A stretch of DNA of 64,000 nucleotides, from contig CAUEPS010000007.1 of assembly GCA_959019775.1 (NCBI GenBank), forward strand, positions 10,784-74,783, read 5' to 3'. A model generated the notes under the pieces. It made no database searches. It saw only the letters and a program-made list of their open reading frames with translations, and had not been told where the DNA came from. This DNA comes from an uncultured Collinsella sp. (lineage in GTDB: Bacteria; Actinomycetota; Coriobacteriia; Coriobacteriales; Coriobacteriaceae). Positions 32,659 to 39,506 of the stretch are shown piece after piece (positions within the stretch are counted from its first letter, which is position 1; the number at the start of each line of letters is the position of its first letter). A program made the position numbers and the translations under genes.

Positions 32659-32879
32659 GCAATCACGTTTTGCGACGTGTTGCCATCGCTCCTATTCGCA
32701 TATATCAACAGGTTATTTCGCCCTTATTGCCTGACGCCTGCATTTATTACCCAACGTGCTCGCAATACGCCGTCCAGGCGATTGAGAAGCACGGTGTTTT
32801 GAGAGGCTGCTGGCTTGCCGTGAGGCGCATCGCTCGCTGCAATCCCCTGCACGTCGGCGGTTATGACCCTGTGCCCTAG
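32655..32879 (+). CDS. yidD: Membrane protein insertion efficiency factor YidD
   Basis: The 74-residue protein has the family signature [34 protein letters not shown] and [18 protein letters not shown]. It is thought to help YidC insert proteins. The start codon lies in the rnpA stop (ATGA overlap). Confidence 0.97.
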   Translation: MSNHVLRRVAIAPIRIYQQVISPLLPDACIYYPTCSQYAVQAIEKHGVLRGCWLAVRRIARCNPLHVGGYDPVP

Positions 32880-32908
32880 CGGGCACTCGCTATCGGAGGA
32901 AAACTTAC

Positions 32909-33679
32909 ATGTGGGATTGGATCGTTAACATCCTTTTCGAGCTGCTCAAGCTCATCCAGACCTTTGCGGTCGACTGGGGCCTGTCCATCATCATCCTGGT
33001 GGTCATCATCCGTCTGCTGCTGACGCCGCTCATGCTCAAGTCGACCAAGTCGACGGCTCGCATGCAGGTGCTGCAGCCCAAGATGCTCGAGATCCAGGAG
33101 CGCTATGCCGACGATCCCCAGCGTCAGGCCGAGGAGATGCAGAAGTTCTACAGCGAGAACAAGTTCAACCCCATGGCTGGCTGTCTGCCGCTGCTGATTC
33201 AGATGCCTATCCTGTTCGCCCTGTTTACATTGCTGCGCAACCTGCCGCAGTACTTTAACGACGGCACGTTCTCGTTCTTCAACATCCTGCCCGACCTGAC
33301 CACCACGCCGAGCGCTTCCTTTGCCGACGGCTTTATGGTTGCACTGCCTGCGCTGGTCTGCCTGATCCTGTTCGCCGTCCTGACCCTGATTCCGCAGCTC
33401 TACATGTCGCGCAACCAGACCGGCCAGCAGGCTCAGAGCATGCGTATGATGGCCGTTGTCATGACGGTCATGATGCTTTGGATGGGCTGGAGCCTGCCCG
33501 TCGGCGTTCTGCTTTACTACGATGTGTCTTCTGCCTGGCAGGTTATCCAGCAGATCTTCGTGACGCAGAAGGTTATCGACAAGGCTAAGGCCGATGAGGA
33601 GGAGCGCCTCAAGAACGCTCCGCTGCAGGTCGAGGTTACCCGTCGCGAGAAGAAGCCGCGTCCGCACAAGAAGAAGTAG
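32909..33679 (+). CDS. yidC: Membrane protein insertase YidC/OxaI family
   Basis: Inserts and folds inner-membrane proteins. The 256-residue protein is the short Gram-positive form without the large periplasmic domain. Hydrophobic helices include VDWGLSIIILVVIIRLLLTP, AGCLPLLIQMPILFALF and MMAVVMTVMMLWMGWSLPVG. The conserved hydrophilic-groove Arg is in VIIRLLLTPL. A basic C-terminal tail (VTRREKKPRPHKKK) is typical for ribosome contact. No lipobox, unlike many Gram-positive homologues. Confidence 0.97.
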   Translation: MWDWIVNILFELLKLIQTFAVDWGLSIIILVVIIRLLLTPLMLKSTKSTARMQVLQPKMLEIQERYADDPQRQAEEMQKFYSENKFNPMAGCLPLLIQMPILFALFTLLRNLPQYFNDGTFSFFNILPDLTTTPSASFADGFMVALPALVCLILFAVLTLIPQLYMSRNQTGQQAQSMRMMAVVMTVMMLWMGWSLPVGVLLYYDVSSAWQVIQQIFVTQKVIDKAKADEEERLKNAPLQVEVTRREKKPRPHKKK

Positions 33680-33724
33680 TCGGGATATCAATCTTATTTA
33701 GGTACCTAACTTTTGGAGTACGTT

Positions 33725-34294
33725 ATGTCTGAAGAGATCATCGAGGATATGCTTGAGGAGGTTGCCCCGCAGATTGCGGGCGATTATCCCGAGATTGCAC
33801 AGCGCTACAAGGCCGGTGAAGAGCTGACCGATGAGGAGCTCGACACCATTGCCGATGTTGCGATTTCTATTCTGCGTTCCATCCTTTCGCACTTCGATGC
33901 CGCCAACTCTCCTATTGATGAGTACGAGGGCGACGAGGGCGAGCTTATTTTGGATGTTACGGCTCCTGATCTTGCTGTTCTCATTGGCCGTCATGGTCGT
34001 ACCCTTGATGCCCTTCAGGTTATGTTCTCTTTGCTGGTGAGCCGCAAGCTTGGCTTTAGGTATCCGGTTGTGGTTGACGTTGAGGGCTACAAGAGCCGTC
34101 GTCAGGACAAGGTTGCCTCTATGGCTCAGTCTGCCGCCGAGCGTGCCATCCGTACCCATAAGAGTGTTTCGCTTCCGCCCATGAATGCCTATGAGCGCCG
34201 ACTGGTTCATATTGCACTTCGTGGCAATGATGCTGTCGATACCCATTCTGAGGGTTCTGACCCTGATCGCCATGTGGTGATTGTTGCTCGATAA
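33725..34294 (+). CDS. khpB: RNA-binding protein KhpB/Jag (KH and R3H domains)
   Basis: The 189-residue protein has an acidic N-terminal part, a KH-type domain (APDLAVLIGRHGRTLDALQV, LVSRKLGFRYPVVVDVEGYK) and a C-terminal R3H domain (PPMNAYERRLVHIALRGND). The Jag-N domain of longer homologues is missing. The start at 33725 has GGAG 7 bases upstream. Follows yidC as in most Gram-positive bacteria. Confidence 0.95.
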   Translation: MSEEIIEDMLEEVAPQIAGDYPEIAQRYKAGEELTDEELDTIADVAISILRSILSHFDAANSPIDEYEGDEGELILDVTAPDLAVLIGRHGRTLDALQVMFSLLVSRKLGFRYPVVVDVEGYKSRRQDKVASMAQSAAERAIRTHKSVSLPPMNAYERRLVHIALRGNDAVDTHSEGSDPDRHVVIVAR

Positions 34295-34307
34295 TCTACT
34301 CGAGCTT

Positions 34308-34347
34308 ATGCTAAGGGGACGTGGTTTCCACGTCCCCTTTTTTTTGT
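34308..34347 (+). terminator. Terminator after khpB
   Basis: AGGGGACGTGG / CCACGTCCCCT stem followed by TTTTTTTT. It lies within the extended open frame of rsmG, which argues against the longer rsmG start. Confidence 0.92.
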
Positions 34348-34391
34348 CAAAAGTTCTCGATACTCTGATTTTTGTCAGAAAGGAGCTTCTG

Positions 34392-35129
34392 TTGTTTGTA
34401 CTTACTGATCAGCAAGTTGACGAGATGCTCAGTCGTCTATCTTCCTATTGCAAAGAGTATTCCTTGAGTGTAACTGATGCTGAGCTAAGGAAATGTATTC
34501 AGCATCTGGATTTGGTTCTGGAAACAAATAAGACAACCAATCTCACCCGTATTCTTGACGTCGAAGATGCAGCGGTACTACATATCCTCGACTCACTTGT
34601 TTTGCTTCCTTATATCAATAAGGCTCCCGAGGGAGCTTTGCTCGATATGGGGACGGGTGCGGGCTTCCCTGGAATTCCATTAACGATTGCCACGCATCGT
34701 AAAGCTACTTATATTGACTCTGTTGGCAAGAAGGTTGACGCTGTCAATTCTTTTGTTCATGCTCTTGGATTGAAATGTGGTCATGCAGTCCATTATCGCC
34801 TTGAAGAATATGCTCGAAGCCATAAGAAGCAGTTCTCTGTCGTAACCGCCCGCGCACTGGCACCTCTACCAATTCTTGTTGAGTATGCAGCTCCGTATCT
34901 CAAGGACGGAGGGCTATTTGTTATTACGAAGGGCAATCCATCGGATGAGGAGCTCACTTCTGGCATGTCAGCAGCTAAGATCTGTGGCTTCACTTTGCTT
35001 CTGAATGACGCAATTGATTTGCCTGAGGACTTGGGCCACAGGGAGTTTATTGTTCTTAAGAAGAGTTATCCAGCATCCGTCTCATTGCCTCGTGCAAATG
35101 GCATGGCAAAGAAGAATCCGCTTGCCTAG
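34392..35129 (+). CDS. rsmG: 16S rRNA (guanine527-N7)-methyltransferase
   Basis: Methylates G527 of 16S rRNA using SAM. The 245-residue protein has NKTTNLTRILDVEDAAVLHI, SAM motif LLDMGTGAGFPGIPLTIA, and VVTARALAPLPILVEYAAPY. Start TTG at 34392 has AAAGGAG 6 bases upstream; the longer ORF from 34281 crosses a terminator. Base composition is clearly lower in GC than genes beyond 38.5 kb. Lies directly before the parS cluster. Confidence 0.95.
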   Translation: MFVLTDQQVDEMLSRLSSYCKEYSLSVTDAELRKCIQHLDLVLETNKTTNLTRILDVEDAAVLHILDSLVLLPYINKAPEGALLDMGTGAGFPGIPLTIATHRKATYIDSVGKKVDAVNSFVHALGLKCGHAVHYRLEEYARSHKKQFSVVTARALAPLPILVEYAAPYLKDGGLFVITKGNPSDEELTSGMSAAKICGFTLLLNDAIDLPEDLGHREFIVLKKSYPASVSLPRANGMAKKNPLA

Positions 35130-35130
35130 A

Positions 35131-35146
35131 TGTTTCACGTGAAACA
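35131..35146. promoter_or_regulatory. parS site 1
   Basis: Perfect TGTTTCACGTGAAACA, the ParB-binding centromere sequence, 1 base after the rsmG stop. Confidence 0.97.
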
Positions 35147-35169
35147 TAATGGATACTAACAACTTGCGG

Positions 35170-35185
35170 TGTTTCACGTGAAACA
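35170..35185. promoter_or_regulatory. parS site 2
   Basis: Perfect TGTTTCACGTGAAACA, 39 bases from site 1. Confidence 0.97.
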
Positions 35186-35208
35186 TGGCGGTTGATATCG
35201 AATCGGAA

Positions 35209-35224
35209 TGTTTCACGTGAAACA
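35209..35224. promoter_or_regulatory. parS site 3
   Basis: Perfect TGTTTCACGTGAAACA, 39 bases from site 2 and 40 bases before the parA start, so ParB binding here could also affect parAB expression. Confidence 0.97.
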
Positions 35225-35263
35225 TCCTCCGTTTGACAGCTTTAATACACACCAGGAGGGACC

Positions 35264-36064
35264 GTGGGATTTCGCGACGTTAAGCGTTCGAAGAGCGCAA
35301 AAGACACGCGTATTATTGCAATCATCAATCAAAAAGGCGGCGTTGGTAAGTCTACGACGGCTGTAAACCTTGCAGCAGCACTGGGTGAACAGGGACGCAA
35401 GACACTGATTGTCGATTTTGATCCGCAGGGAAACAGCACCAGCGGATTTGGAATTGAAAAGGAAGACCTCGATCACTGCATCTATGATGCATTGCTGAAT
35501 GATGTGCCGGCAGAATCACTTGTCCTTGATACAAATTGCAAAAAGGTATTCGTTATTCCGGCTACAATTCAGCTTGCAGGTGCCGAAATTGAGCTCGTAA
35601 GCGCAATTGCTCGAGAAACCCGTCTCAAAGATTTGCTTGAGCCGATTCAGGACGAGTTCGATTTTATTTTCATTGACTGTCCTCCTTCCCTTGGCCTGCT
35701 AACCATCAACGCTTTGACCGCAGCAGACAGCGTTTTAATTCCGATCCAGTGCGAATATTACGCACTCGAGGGAGTTACGAAGCTGCTTGAGTCAATGAAG
35801 ATGGTCAAATCACGTCTGAACAAGGGCTTGGACACCTATGGTGTGCTTATGACCATGTATGACTCACGTACTTCTCTGTCGAATCAGGTTGTTGAGGAAG
35901 TTCAGTCGTACTTTGGTGATAAGGCTTTTAAGACCTTAATTCCTCGTACCGTAAAAATCTCTGAGGCTCCGTCTTTTGGAGAGCCGGTAATTACCTATGC
36001 GCCTCAAAATAAGGGTGCAAAAGCGTATATGAACCTTGCAAAAGAGGTGATCAAGCGTGCCTAG
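35264..36064 (+). CDS. parA: Chromosome-partitioning ATPase ParA/Soj
   Basis: Walker-type ATPase that moves ParB-parS complexes. The 266-residue protein has the deviant Walker A IAIINQKGGVGKSTTAVNLA, Walker A' IVDFDPQGNSTSGFG and Walker B FDFIFIDCPPSLGLLTINA. The start is GTG at 35264 with AGGAGG 5 bases upstream. Overlaps parB by 8 bases. Confidence 0.97.
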   Translation: MGFRDVKRSKSAKDTRIIAIINQKGGVGKSTTAVNLAAALGEQGRKTLIVDFDPQGNSTSGFGIEKEDLDHCIYDALLNDVPAESLVLDTNCKKVFVIPATIQLAGAEIELVSAIARETRLKDLLEPIQDEFDFIFIDCPPSLGLLTINALTAADSVLIPIQCEYYALEGVTKLLESMKMVKSRLNKGLDTYGVLMTMYDSRTSLSNQVVEEVQSYFGDKAFKTLIPRTVKISEAPSFGEPVITYAPQNKGAKAYMNLAKEVIKRA

Positions 36065-36962
36065 TGCAAAGAAACGTGGCGGATTGGGACGTGGACTCAA
36101 CGCTTTGGTCTCAGAGGCCGAGTATGAGACCGGTGGTTCGGCTGCATCGGCTTCAAATGCCGCATCTGAAACAAAACTGCCTATTGAGGATATCGTTCCC
36201 AACCCTAATCAGCCGCGAATTCACTTTAATGAAACCGAACTTCGCGAGTTGAGCGAGTCAATCCAAGAACATGGCGTTTTGCAGCCGCTTTTGGTTCGCA
36301 AGCATGGAAACGGCTATGAGATCATCGCTGGTGAGCGTCGTTACCAGGCATCAAAACTCGCTGGCCTTGAGGAACTGCCTGTCATCATTAAGGAAGTTAA
36401 TGATGAGGAAATGCTCGCTCTAGCACTTATTGAGAATCTTCAGCGTTCTGATTTAAATCCTGTCGAAGAGGCGAAGGGTTATCGTCAGCTCATTGATGCC
36501 AGCGGCATGACACAGGAGGCGTTATCAAAGGCTGTCAGTAAGTCTCGTTCCGCAATTACAAATTCACTTCGTTTGCTTGATCTTCCCGAAGTCGTACAGC
36601 GGATGATTTTCGAGGGTAAGCTTACTGCCGGCCATGCGAGAGCGATTCTTGCGGTTCCATATGAAGATGCCAGGATTCGTCTTGCTGAGAAAGTTGTTGC
36701 TGAAGGTCTTTCCGTTAGAGCGACAGAAAATCTTGCTCCGTTGTTTTCTGCCGGAGAGGCACCTAAGACGCCGAGACCAGCAACACCTCAGTCATTCAAA
36801 AAGGCAGCTCGAGTACTTCGTCAAGTTTTAAACACGAATGTACGCGTGAAGAGCTCGCGTGGCAAGAACAAAATTGAAATCGAGTTCAAAGACGAAGAGG
36901 AGCTCTCCCGTATCCTTGGTGAAATGGTTCAATTTGGGCAGGAGGTTCAGGATGAAGAATAA
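36057..36962 (+). CDS. parB: Chromosome-partitioning protein ParB/Spo0J
   Basis: CTP-dependent parS-binding clamp. The 301-residue protein has the ParB N-domain (IEDIVPNPNQPRIHFNETEL), box II GERRYQASKLAGL, ALIENLQRSDLNPVEEAKGY, the HTH (MTQEALSKAVSKSRSAITNS) and a C-terminal dimerisation region. Start is GTG at 36057 inside the parA end. Lower GC than most of the window. Confidence 0.97.
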   Translation: MPSAKKRGGLGRGLNALVSEAEYETGGSAASASNAASETKLPIEDIVPNPNQPRIHFNETELRELSESIQEHGVLQPLLVRKHGNGYEIIAGERRYQASKLAGLEELPVIIKEVNDEEMLALALIENLQRSDLNPVEEAKGYRQLIDASGMTQEALSKAVSKSRSAITNSLRLLDLPEVVQRMIFEGKLTAGHARAILAVPYEDARIRLAEKVVAEGLSVRATENLAPLFSAGEAPKTPRPATPQSFKKAARVLRQVLNTNVRVKSSRGKNKIEIEFKDEEELSRILGEMVQFGQEVQDEE

Positions 36963-37206
36963 GATTCTCGCGGTCGTTGCGTTGGCAACCACCGTCGCTG
37001 CTGGTGCTTTTGCTGGTTATAAGCTTGCGACAGATGATGAACTGCGCGGTCGACTGCTGCGCGGAGCTCAGGATATCGTCGATACATCTAAGAAGAAAAT
37101 GGATGTTATGACCGAAGATGTCGCTATTCGCACTGCTCAGGTGACTAAGAATCCCAAGATTAACCAAGACTGGGTTAACCATCAGTGGGAAAATGTTGGT
37201 TATTAG
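36952..37206 (+). CDS. Small membrane-anchored protein (YtxH-like layout)
   Basis: The 84-residue protein has one N-terminal membrane segment (ILAVVALATTVAAGAFAGY) and a charged helical tail (LLRGAQDIVDTSKKKMDVMT). It starts at an ATG 11 bases inside the parB end with GGAGG 7 bases upstream, so it is translationally coupled to parAB. Layout resembles YtxH-type stress proteins; no firm family. Confidence 0.8.
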   Translation: MKNKILAVVALATTVAAGAFAGYKLATDDELRGRLLRGAQDIVDTSKKKMDVMTEDVAIRTAQVTKNPKINQDWVNHQWENVGY

Positions 37207-37233
37207 GTACCTAACAATTACTTGCCTATTTTG

Positions 37234-37276
37234 AAGGGGTCCTTGTCTGATTCATGAGACAAGGACCCCTTATTTT
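37234..37276 (+). terminator. Terminator after the parAB group
   Basis: AAGGGGTCCTTGTCT / AGACAAGGACCCCTT stem followed by ATTTTGG. Confidence 0.9.
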
Positions 37277-37328
37277 GGTTATAAAACTATGCTTACAAAA
37301 TCAAATCCATTAGTATTAAACAAATGAA

Positions 37329-37364
37329 ACAGCCCTGGTTACATTATTTGCAACCAGGGCTGTC
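37329..37364 (-). terminator. Terminator after rlmN
   Basis: ACAGCCCTGGTT / AACCAGGGCTGT stem with a 12-base loop, followed on the minus strand by TTCATTTG, downstream of rlmN. Confidence 0.75.
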
Positions 37365-37367
37365 GGA

Positions 37368-37383
37368 TGTTTCACATGAAACG
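37368..37383. promoter_or_regulatory. Degenerate parS-like site
   Basis: TGTTTCACATGAAACG matches parS at 14 of 16 positions. It lies in the gap between the rlmN terminator and the rlmN stop, 2.1 kb from the perfect sites. Confidence 0.5.
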
Positions 37384-37402
37384 TTATGGGGTGCAGACTC
37401 CC

Positions 37403-38455
37403 CTATGCGTTCTTCTGGACCTTGAAACGTTGCTTCAGCTGACCGCAGGCGGCATCAATATCATTGCCGCGCGAGTTACGGATCGTGGTCTCGATACCAC
37501 GAGACTCAAGGCGGCGCTGAAGATCCTCAACCTTATGAATCGGAGAAGGCTTGAGCGGGCTGCCCTCAATGTCGTTAAGCTGGATCAGGTTGACGTGGCA
37601 CAGCGTTCCCTCGCAGAAGTCGCAGAGCGCCTGCATCTCGGGGTTTGTGTCATTGACGCCTTCGATCATAGCGTACTCATAGGTTGGGCGGCGACCAGTC
37701 TTCTCGGTGTAGAGCTGAAGCGCCTCGTGAAGGCGCAGAAGCGTGTACTTCTTGACGCCAGGCATAATCTTGTTGCGCGTGGACTGGATAGCGGAGTGCA
37801 GCGACACGGCGAGCGTAAACTGCTCGGGAATGTCGGCAAATTTGCGAATACCAGGAATAACGCCGCTGGTAGAGACGGTGAGGTGACGGGCGCCGATACC
37901 GATGCCATCGGGATCGTTGAGGATTCGCAACGCCTTGAGAACCTCGTCGTAATTGGCAAACGGCTCGCCCTGGCCCATGAAGACAACGCTCGTGGCACGC
38001 TCGCCAAAGTCGTTGGAGACATGAAGCACCTGGTCAACGATCTCTTGAGCGGTCAGAGAGCGCTTAAGGCCGTTCAGACCGGTAGCGCAAAAAGCGCAGC
38101 CCATCCCACAACCTGCCTGGATGGAAACGCAGACAGAAAGCTTGTTACGACGGGGCATACCGACAGTCTCGACGGAAATGCCGTCGTGGTACTCGAGCAG
38201 ATACTTGCGAGAGCCATCTTTAGAAACCTGCTTGGTGAGCTCAGTCGGCGTGTCAAAGGCAAAAGCCTCTTTAAGCTGCTCGCGGAAAGCCTTGGGAAGG
38301 TTGGTCATATCGTCAAACGAACAAACGTTCTTCTCAAAGACCCATTCGATGAGCTGCTTCGCGCGGAAGGCGGGCTGGCCAAGTTCGGCAACAAGCTCGC
38401 GAATATCGTTTTGGCTCAAGTCGCGAATGTCCTGAGATTTAGTCCTGGGATTCAT
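37403..38455 (-). CDS. rlmN: 23S rRNA/tRNA A2503/A37 methyltransferase RlmN
   Basis: Radical-SAM enzyme that makes 2-methyladenosine in 23S rRNA and some tRNAs. The 350-residue protein has the cluster motif CGMGCAFCATG preceded by SVCVSIQAG, the motif VVFMGQGEPFANYDEVLKAL, and the methyl-carrying Cys in RNSRGNDIDAACGQL. The N-terminal accessory domain (LGQPAFRAKQLIEWVFEKNV) is complete. Single gene facing the parAB group. Confidence 0.98.
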   Translation of the reverse strand: MNPRTKSQDIRDLSQNDIRELVAELGQPAFRAKQLIEWVFEKNVCSFDDMTNLPKAFREQLKEAFAFDTPTELTKQVSKDGSRKYLLEYHDGISVETVGMPRRNKLSVCVSIQAGCGMGCAFCATGLNGLKRSLTAQEIVDQVLHVSNDFGERATSVVFMGQGEPFANYDEVLKALRILNDPDGIGIGARHLTVSTSGVIPGIRKFADIPEQFTLAVSLHSAIQSTRNKIMPGVKKYTLLRLHEALQLYTEKTGRRPTYEYAMIEGVNDTNPEMQALCDFCEGTLCHVNLIQLNDIEGSPLKPSPIHKVEDLQRRLESRGIETTIRNSRGNDIDAACGQLKQRFKVQKNA

Positions 38456-38540
38456 GGAAGCCTTTCGATTTTGGGGAAACGTAGAGGGTATCGCTACAAT
38501 ATGGTATCAGCTGCAGAAATTATAGAGGAGGAGTCTGCCC

Positions 38541-39506
38541 ATGCCGGGTAAAAGCCTAGAGAACATGCACGTAGCGGTCTTGGCGGGCGGTCATTCCGCC
38601 GAGCGCGAGATCTCGCTCAATTCGGGAAAGAACGTCGTGGTGGCCTTGAAGGAGGCCGGCTACACTTCGGTTGAGCTGCTCGACACGGCTGCCGATGACT
38701 TTATGGTAACCATGGCGACCGGCGGCTTTGACGTGGCATTTATCGCCATGCATGGCGCCGGCGGTGAGGATGGCGCCATGCAGGGTGCCATGGAGACCCT
38801 GGGTATCCCCTACACGGCCTCGGGCGTGCTTGCCAGCGCCTGCGGTGCCGACAAGGAGGTCTCGAAGCTCCTGTACGCAAAGGCGGGCATTCCCATTGCC
38901 CCCGGCCTTGCGCTCGAAGTGGGCGATGAAGTCGATATCGATCATATCGTCGAGGTTTGTGGCGAGCGCTGCTTTGTGAAGCCGGCCGTAAACGGTTCCA
39001 GCTATGGCATTTCCCTGGTCCATGAGCCCTCCGAGCTTCCCGCGGCAATCGCCAAGGCGTTTGAGTACGGCGACAAAGTGCTGGTCGAGAAGTGTATCGA
39101 GGGTACCGAGATCACCGTCGGCGTATACGGCGAGGATGACGTGCGCGCCCTGCCGATCGTTGAGATCCGTAAGCCCGAGGACTGCGAGTTCTACGATCTG
39201 GACGTGAAGTATGTCGACCCTACGGACATCCATCGCATTCCGGCACAGATTTCGCCCGAGAACTACGCTCGTGCCCAGGAGCTCGCCTGTGCTGCCCATG
39301 AGGCACTCGGCTGCCTGGGTATCTCGCGCAGTGACTTTATCGTGAGCGAGGATGGCCCCGTCATCCTCGAGACCAACACGATTCCCGGCATGACCGATAC
39401 GTCGCTGTATCCGGATGAGATTCGCCACACCGATGACATGACGTTCCCGCAGGTCTGCGACAGTCTGATCCGTATGGGTCTTCGTCGAGCGGGCGTTGCA
39501 TGCTAA
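38541..39506 (+). CDS. ddl: D-alanine-D-alanine ligase
   Basis: Makes the D-Ala-D-Ala dipeptide for peptidoglycan. The 321-residue protein has VAVLAGGHSAEREISLNSG, FVKPAVNGSSYGISLVHEPS (ATP-grasp), VEKCIEGTEITVGVYG and ETNTIPGMTDTSLYPDEI. AGGAGG precedes the ATG. Downstream it overlaps the helicase gene by 7 bases. Confidence 0.97.
   Translation: MPGKSLENMHVAVLAGGHSAEREISLNSGKNVVVALKEAGYTSVELLDTAADDFMVTMATGGFDVAFIAMHGAGGEDGAMQGAMETLGIPYTASGVLASACGADKEVSKLLYAKAGIPIAPGLALEVGDEVDIDHIVEVCGERCFVKPAVNGSSYGISLVHEPSELPAAIAKAFEYGDKVLVEKCIEGTEITVGVYGEDDVRALPIVEIRKPEDCEFYDLDVKYVDPTDIHRIPAQISPENYARAQELACAAHEALGCLGISRSDFIVSEDGPVILETNTIPGMTDTSLYPDEIRHTDDMTFPQVCDSLIRMGLRRAGVAC

Noticed and set aside
34281..34391. 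Longer N-terminus of rsmG
   Set aside because: It overlaps the end of khpB and crosses a strong terminator; the TTG at 34392 has a good ribosome site.
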